A stretch of 64,000 nt of DNA, from assembly GCA_002197995.1 (NCBI GenBank), contig NGZR01000003.1:248001-312000 (forward strand). The letters are read 5' to 3'. Shown piece by piece: positions 1 to 10,075 of this stretch. Position 1 is the stretch's first letter; each line of letters opens with the position of its first letter. The notes beneath the pieces are model-generated. The model was not told where the DNA came from, searched no databases, and saw nothing but the letters and a program-made list of their open reading frames with translations. The translations under genes were made by a program, and so were the position numbers. The DNA comes from Gaeumannomyces sp. JS-464. Taxonomy: Eukaryota; Ascomycota; Sordariomycetes; Magnaporthales; Magnaporthaceae.

Positions 1-924
1 ACTCGCCGAACCTCGGGTAGCAAGTCCACCAGCGCTGCCGACGCCGACCAGGTTTTCTCGGTGCGGGCCCCGGAGGCCCAGCCCGACAACCTCTCTGTGC
101 GATGGCCTGAGATGGATGGCTGTATGGGTAAGACGGCATGGCATCATGGCCACGGTCATGGTCATGATCATGGGACCAAAGCCCAGCCTCACACAGCGGC
201 GCATCTGAGCTGACTCCTTATGGCCCTGGCCAGTACTGCGTGTCATGGCCGATGACAACAGCTGCCTCTTCACAGCCCTCTCGGGCGCGCTGGCGACCGA
301 CATCAAAGACCCGGCTCCGTATCTGCGCAACCAGATCGCCGAGTATATCCTGGCGCACCCAGAGACATACAACAAGGCCACCCTCGAGAAGCCCCCCGAG
401 CAGTACGTTAGGAACCTGCGGGGCAAGGACTTTTGGGGCGGCTCCATCGAGATCTCGGTCCTCAGCGACATTTACGACATCCAGATCGTTGCTGTGGACG
501 TAAAGGTAATGAGGCCCTAGCTCACCCACGCAAAAAATTTGCCCTTGTCTAACCTGGGCTGCTGCACACTCTACAAAAAAAAAAAAAGACCAACCAAACC
601 TTCAAGCACGGCGAGGACAAGACGGAGCGGTGCCTAGTGCTGTACTCGGGCATCCACTACGACCGCATCGTGTTCGCGCCCTCGCCCGACTACCCGCCCG
701 ATGCCGACATCACGCGCTTCTCGGTCGACGACGCGTCCGTCATCGAGCGCGCTAAGGAGCTGGCCGAGAAGCTGCGCCAGTCGGGCTACTTCACCGACAC
801 AAACACCATGGTGGTGCAGTGCCTCGTCCCCGGCTGCGACTGGCTGGGCGACGTCAAGGCGGCAAACGACCACAGCAAGACCACGGGCCACCAGGCGTTT
901 GACGAGATCCCGGACAGCAACTGA
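1..924 (+). CDS. OTU1: OTU1/YOD1-type ubiquitin thioesterase, 5' partial
   Basis: This is a cysteine deubiquitinase of the OTU family, which in yeast and animals works with Cdc48/p97 in ER-associated degradation. The window begins inside the gene, so the N-terminal UBX-like domain is missing. I read three exons: 1-127, 234-505 and 589-924, with GT-AG introns of 106 and 83 bp; both joins keep the frame. The catalytic Asp-Cys block reads DDNSCLF (Cys at about base 260) and the catalytic His lies in SGIHYDRI (about base 650). The C-terminus carries the C2H2 zinc finger typical of the family: CLVPGC, then DHSKTTGH. The protein ends at TGA 922-924. The order OTU domain then zinc finger is diagnostic for OTU1 rather than other OTU enzymes. 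No frame disruption is seen. Confidence 0.95.
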
Positions 925-1134
925 GGGTCTCCTCCTTGGGTTTTGGTTTTCCTGGGGGATGACGGCTGAGGTGGATGGTATAGAATGACAGGCACATACA
1001 CGCATGAGCACGCTTTGTCTTATTTGTTTTCTGATCCCATTTTAGCATTGGATGCATCTCTGGAGCATTCCTTCTCGCTTCTGCCCACAGCATAGACCAA
1101 AGCGACTTTGCAGCGCATACACCAGCGGATCACG
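925..1134. other. Short convergent spacer between OTU1 and formamidase
   Basis: About 210 bases hold the 3' ends of two convergent genes. I see no further gene here. Confidence 0.6.
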
Positions 1135-3012
1135 TCATTCCTTGTAGGTCAGCCCACCGCCGAAGCTGTGCTGGCTGTTCGCGCCGCCGTTGGTGACGAC
1201 GCCCTCCCTGACGCCCGTCTCGAAGGCGCACGAGCCCATATCAAGCTTCTGGGCCTTTGCCGCCGCCGCGGGCGAGATGTCAAAGTCGAAGATGTCCATG
1301 GGCAAGCCGATGGTGGTGCAGGCGTTGGGGATGTCGACGATGCCCGCGACATGGCCCTGGATGGGCGCGCACGACATGAGCAGGTAGATCTGGTAGTCGC
1401 TGTAGCCGAACTTGCGGAGGTACTCGATGACGCCTGAGAGGGGGTTAGTCTGTGGGGGGAAGACAACACAAAAAGAAAGAGAAGAAGGGGAAACACGCAC
1501 GGAGACAGGTCTGCCGGTACGCGACTGTGACGTCCATGTAGTGCTGGCGGCCGTGCTGGTCGACGCTGAAACCCTCGAAGTAGATGTGGCGGCCCGGCCC
1601 AAAGTGCGGCTCGACGGGGCCCGGGATGTAGATGGGCGACTTGAGCGGCGCGCCCGGCGAGCTGCCGAGGTCCGCCATGCCGTTCTTGATGACCTTGAAG
1701 TTGATGGTGATGACGCCCGCCATCTCGATGGCGCCGCAGAAGGAGATTTCGCCGTCGCCCTCTTGTTCCGGGGTCAGCTTTCGTCTGCTCGCCATTGGTT
1801 CAAGGGGGAGGAAATATGGCGCATACGGGAGAAGTGCAGATCGCCGACGCTAAACTTGGCGCCGGGGACGTGGACGGGGAGGTAGACTTTGCTTCCCCGG
1901 CTCAGGTTCTTGATGCTGAAGTTTTGTTGTTGTTGTTCAAGTGTCAGCAAACAACCCACGACCAAACCACCCAAAGGCAGCCAGCAAAAAGGGGACACCA
2001 CCCACTCGCAGTTCCCACCATGCTCCGGCCTCCCAGGAATCGTCCTGGCGCCCTCCCTGCCGACCCTCTCGCGGACCTCGGCGCTCGCGGCCCCAGCGTG
2101 CACATTTATGGGCTCAGGGGGCTTGGCCACGTCGCGGTCCAGCCTGTTGGCCGCGATCAGCTCGGCCTCGCGCCTGTTCCACGTCGCCAGCACCTCGGCC
2201 GACGGCGCGCAGCCCAGAATGCCTGGGTGGATCAGGCCCGCGAACTTGACGTGCGGGATGTGCCGCGACGTGCAAAAGATGCCCTCAAAGTCCCAGATGG
2301 CCTTGGCGCTGTTTTTTTTCGTCGTGGACTGTCAGCTCCTATACATACCTCTACATAGGTACCCATCTACCATGAGAGCAAAAGTAGACGAACTGACGCC
2401 GAAGGGTAAAACTCGTCGAGGAAGCCGCCCCCGTTGGCCTTGTCAAAGACGCCCGTGAACCCCCACGGCTGGTCCTGGAACGGCTGCACGTCCATGATCT
2501 CGACCAGCAGCAGGTCGCCCGGCTCGGCCGTCTCGACCTCGAAAGGCCCGCTCAGGTAGTGGATCTTTGTGAGGTCGACGGACCGCATGTCGTCGGCCGA
2601 GTCGTTGTTGCCGATCTGGCCGCCCGTCCTGTTTGTCCTCCTCGCTTAGTACAAGAATGTTTTATCGAGACAAGAAAAGGCCGTGTTTGTTGAACCAGCT
2701 CACCAGTCGACGCATTCGATCTTGACTGTCTCGCCATTCTTGATGGTGCCGCTGAACGGAACTATTTTCTCCTTGTCAGGGGTGCGCCCACGCTTTTACT
2801 GGCCCCCTGGTGCCTGTATATATCCCTACTACTGGCATCAAGACGTACTGTCTGGGTGCCACCGATTCTGTTGGAGCTGTCAGCTATGTCTCGCCGAGGG
2901 CTGGATAGTTTCTTACTCGTGCTCCCTATCTCCAACGACCTACATGAAGCTGTGGCTGCTCGGCCGCCGGCTTGTCAAGGCTGACCTTGCAGGCTGTTCG
3001 GATCTCGGGCAT
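1135..3012 (-). CDS. fmdS: Formamidase (acetamidase/formamidase family, FmdA/AmdA-type)
   Basis: The predicted enzyme hydrolyses formamide to formate and ammonia in the cytosol, a nitrogen-scavenging step. I resolved eight exons on the minus strand: 3012-2944, 2867-2849, 2761-2704, 2628-2398, 2308-2006, 1915-1827, 1761-1501 and 1433-1135. All introns are GT-AG, all phases join, and the total is 1329 nt (442 residues), the usual size for the family. Exon 2 is a 19-nt microexon that encodes the conserved NRWHPD block; skipping it would break the frame. Other family blocks are VDWTGGQIGNND, HYLSGPFEVETAEPGDLL, QPWGFTGVFD, GIFCTSRHIPHVKFAGLIHPG, RPEHGGNCD, NLSRGSKVYLPVHVPGAKFS and QGDGEISFCGAIE. 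The start ATG at 3012 gives the family-like N-terminus MPEIRTACKVSLDKPA. The reading frame is intact. The gene converges on OTU1. Its promoter carries GATA-factor sites. Confidence 0.95.
2849..2867 (-). other. 19-nt coding microexon of the formamidase gene
   Basis: Bases 2867-2849 on the minus strand encode NRWHPD plus the first base of an isoleucine codon. They are flanked by CAACAG upstream and GTACGT downstream. Without this microexon the conserved NRWHPD motif is absent and exons 1 and 3 are out of phase. Confidence 0.85.
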
Positions 3013-3910
3013 GGTCGATTGCACCAGACGTCACGTCGTCCCTTGCTGCCGACAATGGGTAATTGATTGGTGAGTGAATAGGGAAATGGTGTTGTTGACG
3101 CACGCCACACCCACATACTACGTACACACACCTCCAACCTTGATGTAAAAGCCGCCGTTTGAGTGGACGTATTTATACATGCAACCACAATCGTCCCAAC
3201 CTCGACTCGGCCCTACCCCGCACCCAGAACTTATCTGCTACCCCGTGGCATGATCCGGGAGCAACCCGCGGGATCAAGCACTTGGCCTTCCCGCTGTGTT
3301 TGACCGTGTAGCACTGTACAGTATTATCAAGAACAATGGCGGGCTGGTCTTGTGTACATTGGTGTCTTCAATCCGGCATCCGGATCCGTGATCCACCCAC
3401 TACGTACCTACCACCTAGGTACCTACTTAGGTGTGCACCTATGGGATGTGACCTGAACACGCTTGATAACAGCTATCTCGGCTCGGGAGGCATGCTTCAA
3501 GATAAGTAGCACGCACTAGGTCCAAAAGCAAAGACCGAGTGTTTGGAACAAAACCCGAAGATTACTGATGGGACGATCTTTATGCCATCCGTTTGCTGAG
3601 CGACGCCTCCCTCCAGCTGCTCCCCGCACTCATGCAGATGCCCACAGCTCCGATGCAGCTCCGCCCTTGAGATTCCGTAGATAAGAGGACCACCAGGTCA
3701 TGACCTCCGGGGCTGATTGTAACCTACTAGAATACATGTGAAACGTAATGGTTTCTGCGACTTGGAAGCCCAGCCCACTTCCAAAATTGATGCCCCCAAA
3801 ACCACTTCTCCGCCTTGTATTTGAGGATTGAACATCTCCTCGCTGCAGATGCATATCTTACCACCAAGGCAACTGACCAGATACGTCTCAGAGGTCAGGC
3901 TATTCCATCA
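3013..3910. other. Intergenic region upstream of formamidase
   Basis: About 900 bases lie between two minus-strand genes. They hold the formamidase promoter with a GATA-site cluster at 3464-3505 and an ACCTAGGT palindrome near 3413. No coding frame is convincing. Confidence 0.6.
3464..3505 (-). promoter_or_regulatory. Cluster of three HGATAR sites (AreA/NIT2-type)
   Basis: TGATAA at 3464-3469, CTATCT (AGATAG on the other strand) at 3473-3478 and AGATAA at 3500-3505 fit the HGATAR consensus. They lie 450-490 bp upstream of the formamidase ATG. Closely spaced GATA pairs are the known binding arrangement of the nitrogen regulator AreA/NIT2, and the A. nidulans formamidase gene is under AreA control. 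Use of these sites here is inferred. Confidence 0.55.
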
Positions 3911-5414
3911 TCAGGAGGTAGGCGTCTGCGCGCGTGGGTCAACCTCGGCATACGGCGGCGGGTTCTCGCGAGGCTTTGTCTGCAGCGCGTCCAGGTTACC
4001 CAGAGACAGGTTCAAGAACTCGTGCTTATTCTTCCAGATCACCTGCGACTCGACAAACGCGGCCCGCTCGGAAGGCCGTGGTGGAGGATCAGTAATCTTA
4101 GTGATGAGATATGCGGTCGACGCCTCAGCGATGCCGTATATCAAGACACCGAGTAGCGGGACGCGCTTGTTAGGTGCATCTGCATGTTAGCTACGCCTGA
4201 TTCGCGCAAAGGCTTTTGAGGAGAGGTAGCTGTGGAAGACTAACAAGCAAAATGTAGAAGCCGACGCCAAACCCAAAAAGGATGCCCTCGCGGCTTCGGA
4301 ACCACTTCTTCTTCTGCTGCTTGGTCATATGGACACGCGAAAAGTACGGTTCGAGGAGCTCGCGCACGAGACTGCGAGACGCAAAGTAGGTCTGCAGGAA
4401 GATTACCAGATATCTTTTTGGGAGAAAGAGGCCGGTGCCGAAAATGACCGAGGCCGGGCCGAGGCCGACTGCCTTGTTGAAGGTGTGGAAACTGGCAGCG
4501 GGAGGACAAGGCGGCCGACGACGGGGAGGTACGAGGCAGCAAAAATACCGAGCGAGATGGCACCCTTGCGGGCGAACCTCCAAAGGAACATGGAGGTGGC
4601 CTCTGCGGTGCTGGTCGAGTTGGTGCTCCCATCGCGCTTGGAGTACATGCTCAGGTTCGGATAGTACATGTCCCTGAGCTCGTCGGGCTTGTCATGTTTG
4701 TGCTTCTGCACATAGGTCATGTCGACCCATCGCAGCGAGTCCATGAAGCTGGAGGCGGTCGGGAAGCCAGTCAGCCGATCTGGCCTTACTACGTCCCAGG
4801 GGCCACCGAGAGCGAGATTGTTCGCAAGTGCTGCTTACAGGTTGTCCAGGGTCGGCGTGATGTAGCGCATCAAGGTCATGAGGAAAAGGGGCACCTGGAG
4901 AACATATTCGCCAATAAAGTTCAGGCCCTCGACGAGCTTATCGTCCCAGGCGCCGTCCTCAAGGCGCAAGACGAAGCCAAGGAACCATAGGAGAACTTTG
5001 ACTCCGAAGATCTTTTTTTGGGTGAGTTAGCATGGAAGGGAACAAGGGCTTGCCTAGAGCGTGGGAAGGAACCATACGGGGATGGCGATTATCAAGCGGA
5101 TGGCCATGCCGGCAGCGACGGCATATGCCACCTGTCTATAGTGTTCCGACGTGAAGATGCCGGGGTTCTGGAGCGCGCGGTGGGCTGTTGAGGTGGTCGT
5201 CGGCTGTCAGCCTTGGCGTCACGATATGAAAGTGGGCAATGGGGGTAGCCATCCTCGCAGGGAAGGGCTGGCTCACCCCAACCAGGGTCAACTGGGCGCC
5301 GCGAAGGACAGCATTGAAGTCAAAGTGCGAGACATCAAAGGCCTTTTTGACGCTTTCCTTGTCAATGTGCAGGTCTACGGGGGCGTTGGGGCCCGTGGAT
5401 GGAGAGCTCGCCAT
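3911..5414 (-). CDS. Multipass membrane protein, UsgS / RRT8-LDS-like family
   Basis: This resembles fungal proteins annotated as transmembrane protein UsgS, related to yeast Rrt8/Lds proteins of lipid droplets and the outer spore wall. The ATG at 5414 opens MASSPSTGPNAPVDLHIDKE, followed by FNAVLRGAQLTLVG. After an intron come HRALQNPGIFTSEHYRQ, then a membrane segment (KVLLWFLGFVL), the block WVDMTYVQKHKHDKPDELR, further membrane segments (AISLGIFAASYLPVVGRLVLP; GILFGFGVGFYILLVSLP), and a tail with YGIAEASTAYLITKITDPPP and WKNKHEFLNLSLGN. The stop is at 3911. There are about six exons; the acceptor of the second exon is uncertain (best at ACAG before CCGACG, near 5196). The frame slips once near 4493, where one G seems missing in CCGCTGCCAG. 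The family identity is from recalled motifs; the function is not known in detail. Confidence 0.75.
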
Positions 5415-6714
5415 GGCGGTGCTCTGGGAGGACCTGCCTGGCAGAGCAATAGATAGGTAGGTAGATCAAGGTATGGAGATGGAGGGTGGGATCAAGAGCA
5501 GGTGCAGTGTAGTCGGGTGTAGTGAAGTGCCCGTCGACTGGAGGTGTTCTCTCAATGGTGTCCAGCCCAGAACCGTGCCGGGTTGCTGGATGCTGGAGCC
5601 CCCTCTCGTCGGTCAATCGTCAATCGTCAATCGGTTACGCGGCCTTCCCGTCGTGGCATGCATGCAATGATGTCAGACATTCATTACATAAGGCGGGCGA
5701 GCGGCACATTTTTGGCGCCCGCTCCGGCCAAGCCGCCCAAAAAAGAAACAGAAAGGTTGGGGCCCTGGGGCCGTCGTATTGGCTGGAGCTGATGGCGCGC
5801 GCAGCGCTTCGTGCACGCGGGGCTAGCCATTTTGGCAGGCGAATGGCAGGCGAATGGCAGCCCAGGGCGCCGGCGGCAAACGGTTGGGGCGATCCCCAAC
5901 CCACTTGCACGGGCATTATTATGCGTGCATTTCGTGCAATCATGAACCCTCCGCCGAGGTGCGTCGACAGCTCCATGTTGTCATGGGATGTCTGGACTCG
6001 GGAGTCTGGGTCGAGAAGCTATGGCCATGGCCATGGCCACGGCCGAGGCTCGATTGATCAACTGTCGAGACATGATAGAGATGGAATGCTGCATATCGAC
6101 AGCCATTGTTTGTTTGGTTTTTGCTGAGTGCCGACGAGGCCTGGGCTAGTCCGCTTTCGCAGTCGAAACCCCCGGACAGCTGGCGGGACCCTCATTTGAC
6201 CTTTGGACGAAAGCGCGCTAGCCCCGGCTCCCTGGAGAAAGTGGCCACGCGGACCGAGGAGGGCCAAGTCAATGACTTCGGGAATTCCTGCTTGCATCCC
6301 ATCCATCCAGCCGTCAAAAAGCAGCCGCCTCCTGTCTCCAGACTCGAGGCCATTGGCGCCGCCCGTTGCGCCCGTTTGACGTCTCGCCCCATCGACGCGC
6401 TGGACGGTGACCCTGGACCCAACAGGAGCCACTGCCGGGCCTGGTCCTCAGCCACGCCCTCTGATGATTTTGCGTTACAGCCGATCGCCCATGATCTGAT
6501 CCGACCCGTTTCTGCGACACCAACCGGCCCATCGCGATTCGACCGCTGCAGGCGCCATGATCCCTCCGCCGACTCCCTTTTAAACTCGCTGCCGCCGACC
6601 GGGAATCTCGACCTGCACACGGAACGGCAGAATCTGGAATTCCCTTCGCTTCGTTTCCTTTCTTTCGCGACTTCTTCTTTCTCGTCCCCTTTTGGCGCCA
6701 CGCCCTCACCCACG
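5415..6714. other. Divergent intergenic region between UsgS-like gene and INP1
   Basis: About 1.3 kb separates two divergently transcribed genes and must contain both promoters and leaders. A plus-strand frame runs open into INP1 from 6106, but no conserved protein is visible before the ATG at 6715, and the segment reads like leader sequence. Confidence 0.5.
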
Positions 6715-8837
6715 ATGGACTACGCAAGGCCGCCAGGCTCGGCCTTTGCAACACCCCGACGAGTCGCCACCACCCCTTTACCCCTCCAGTCCAGCAGTCG
6801 TTCCCAGTCGCCGAGCCCGTCCGCGCCCGCAGCAACGCCCTCGGGCGGCATCGAGACCCTCTACAGCCATCCGTCCGTTAAGATAATAGCATTTTCGGCC
6901 GGCCCACGCACCTTGTTCGCAGTTGGCGCCTCGGGTCGCGGGCTCGTTGCGCCAGTCGACGACATTGAGCCTGGGACGCTGCCATGGTCATCACAGCTCG
7001 AGCGGACCATTGCCGTCGGTGAGTCCCATCAATTGGACCCCGTCAGCCCTCAACCTTGCTTGCTAACCCGCGCGCTTTGCCCAACGCCAATAGGCCCTTT
7101 CCGAATCTACCGTGCCCCTGGCTCCGTCGCCTTTCTCAACTGCGGATCTGCCCTGCAACCCATCCTGCCCAAGAGCCAGTGCTGGTGCATCGATGAGATC
7201 TCGAGCAAGTTTGTCCTGCAGATTCGCCGTCCCCAGTACTGGAGGATAGAGATCCCCATTGGCGATGCCGAGCAGGCCCAGGCTCTCCGCGATGTCTTCG
7301 ACAAGGTACTGCAGTTCGAGAAGACCCCGTGCCCTTTCCAGCGCGCCTTCCATGTCGAGCTCCCGGAACCCTCCCAGACTCCGGTCAAGAAGCGCCCGTG
7401 GGCCCCGATCCGGAGAACCTCGCTCCAGCTCCCTCCGACCCCGATCTCTCCGGAGGATCTGACACCCCGTGCTCCTCTGATGGGTGAGAGGACACGGAGG
7501 ACCAGCTTCTCCAGGAATGCCGAGGGCGCTCTGACGCCCACTCTGACCCCACCAACACTTACTCCGACCCTCCCAACCATTGCTAAGATCAGGCAAGAGG
7601 AGGCGTCCAAGAGTGGCCAGCACGTCGAGGTGGAAGCGTCGAGGAAGTCGGATCCGGTCAAGGCTGCCGACTCTCCCATCCCTGACGCCATATCGCAGCA
7701 CCACCCCGGTTTCCAGGCCAGCCGCTCCGTCATGCCGCCCCGCAACTCTCACTGGTCACATCGTCCCCGCCTCGCAGCATCGCAACGACTCAGTCGACGC
7801 GGTCGCTGTCTGAGGAGGATGAGAAGGAGGGGTCCGCGACCACCTCTCCGACAGATTCCTCGGCCTCGTTCCACAGCATGCGCAGCTGGAACTCCCCGAC
7901 CAGACTCCTCCCTCCCTCGCCACCAATGTCCAACCCCAACTCCCCACGGACTTTCCCCTACCCTCACGAAAACATCCCTCTGCCCCAACAATCTTCCACT
8001 TGCGAGGAGCAGACGAGTGGCGAGTCGGGCCTGGTGGACAGGCTCGAGGAGTGTGCTATCGAGGACGACGGTCGCAGTGAGGCTGCCGCCGACAGCCGGC
8101 AGCTGGCGTGTGCATCGTCGCCTAGCGACGGCTGCTCGGTGGTTTCCTTCGAGGACGCCAGCCAGGTTCCCGAGACCCCGACCAGCATAACCTCTGCCGT
8201 AGTCTGCTCAGCCACCAGCAGCAGGAGCAACAGCCCACCGCGGCCGCGCCCCCGCCGCCGCGCTACCTCGCGCAGCAGCATCTCGTCGTCTGTAGGCCAG
8301 TACCGCGCGCTCTCGCCGCTGCCCCCCGGAGTGAACCTTTTTAACCCTAGCCGGTTCCACCGCTCGATGGCCGACACCCCTGAGCGGGCAAAGACGCGCA
8401 TGGAGGCCGTGCGCCGGATCCCCAGTGCCATCATCCACAGGACGTGCGAGATCCTGCTCTCGCCCCCGGGCCACCTCGTCAACCTGATGCTCAAGGTGGC
8501 GGCCCGCATCGCGGCTGGCGAGTGGCGCGGCCTGGTCTTTGGCATCGGCGAGGGCGGCGAGAAGATCCCCGTGCAGTGGGACTACTCGGACTCTGACTCC
8601 CCCGGAATGCCCGGCCAGTGGGACATCGACAACAGCTTCATGTACGCAGATGCTGCCCCCACGCCCACCCGCGCCGGCTGGGAATCTGGCGGCTCCCTTG
8701 GCCGCGCCGCCTCGGCGATCTTGAGGTCGACATCTCCTGCTGCTTGGAGTGTCGACGACGACGACGACGAAGACGACACGAAGCACCCCGATGACGGCTT
8801 GGACGGAGACTGGAGCCAGAGGTGGACGGTCGACTAG
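6715..8837 (+). CDS. INP1: Inheritance of peroxisomes protein 1 (Inp1)
   Basis: Inp1 is a peripheral peroxisomal membrane protein that tethers peroxisomes to the mother-cell cortex in yeast. The ATG at 6715 starts MDYARPPGSAFATPRR. The conserved N-terminal Inp1 region follows: ETLYSHPSVKIIAFSAG, PGTLPWSSQLERTIAVG, then after a 75-bp intron (7019-7093) PFRIYRAPGSVAFLNCG, PILPKSQCWCIDE and FVLQIRRPQYWRIEIP. The middle is Ser/Pro/Thr-rich and probably disordered. The C-terminal part holds ERAKTRMEAVRRIPSAIIHR and PPGHLVNLMLKVAARIAAGEWRG segments and ends with an acidic DDDDDEDD stretch before TAG 8835-8837. The frame changes once near 7735, where one base appears to be missing; both flanking frames continue sensible coding. 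I read this as a sequence error rather than a pseudogene. Confidence 0.85.
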
Positions 8838-10075
8838 GTGTGCTGCTTCGCCCTGGCTGCCGACAATACCCGTGAACTGCCTTGAACAAACTGACGGGTG
8901 TGGAAGGATTCTCGCCGGGCCCTTTTGTGCAGCGCTACTTTGAGATGGTGCCGTCTTGAGAGAAAGATCGAGGCACTTACTCCCCTCTGTTTTCCTTGTC
9001 TTGTCCTCTCTTTGCGTTCTTCTCTTTCAAGTCTCATGAGCGTGATGGCTTCCCACGCATAACCGTATAGGCACACAAACCTTGTAACACCTAATGTATG
9101 ACCACCTTCTTTTGCTTTACTTTGTGCTTTCTTGTTTCGCATATTCTCGGGATGGATGAGGGGAAGAAGTCGCTTTGGGTGTTGTTATTCATCGCTGGCG
9201 TTCTGAGAATTAGGATGCGCTCTGCCTTGCTTTCCTCGAGCACTCCCGGGCCGCCCTGCTATTATTTTTCTTTTTTTGTTCGTGGTGGCATGGAGGGTAA
9301 GCAAAGATGTCCATCCTGGAACTGGGCATTGGACAAGGAGTGGAGGATGGGTGTTTCATGTATAGTGGCTCCATGACGTCCTTTTTTCTTCTTCTTCCGC
9401 ACGGGCCTGGCGGCGGGTGTATTTCACGGGGTGCTTGTTTTCTTTTCAACGCGTCGTTGGCAGGTTGACAAACCGTCGAGGATTTTTGTTTCTCTCGCTC
9501 CTTCGTATCTCGTTTTACATGCCTCACGCCTCACTCTGTGCTTGTATGTATCCTAGGTGCTTAATGCATGCATGTGGTAGGTAATGTCGCGATCTAATCA
9601 GGTGTTTTGAGCATAGGCCTGCTTCCGCGCCGGGCCGGCATAGAGAGAGCACGGACTGGATGACGGCTTGGTGCACATTTGACAGATGGCCACTCGGCCC
9701 GATTTCCTCGGTGCGCTCGTTCACGAAGTAGGTGGTGTGTGTTCTGTTCAAGTCTACGTAGACGCGGACGTCAAAGCGGGGTTGAGCCCTTTGGGTAAAT
9801 CCGTTGCTCCAAAAATGCCGATAAAAGCTCGTGTCTGAAGCACCCTCGCTTTGAGTCTCATTTGCTTGCTGAACGCAGCGGTAAACTATGGGGTTGTCAT
9901 CATTGAAGAGGTCCTGGAAATTCCATAACCGCCGCCCTCTTTTGGGGATTTGAGTATCAGACCCCCTCTCAAATCCAGTGGGCGTCTCCCTTCCATCCTC
10001 TTGCACAAGCCATCCGTAACTGTGGTACGCCTCCGTCTCATACGGTTATAGGCTTCCGTTGCGCGCATAATGCAT
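8838..10075. other. Convergent region between INP1 and SDS23
   Basis: About 1.2 kb hold the 3' end of INP1 and the downstream part of the SDS23 locus, with a CCTAGGT site at 9552. A 160-codon minus-strand frame (9524-10006) is discussed under findings; it has no recognised domain. Confidence 0.5.
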
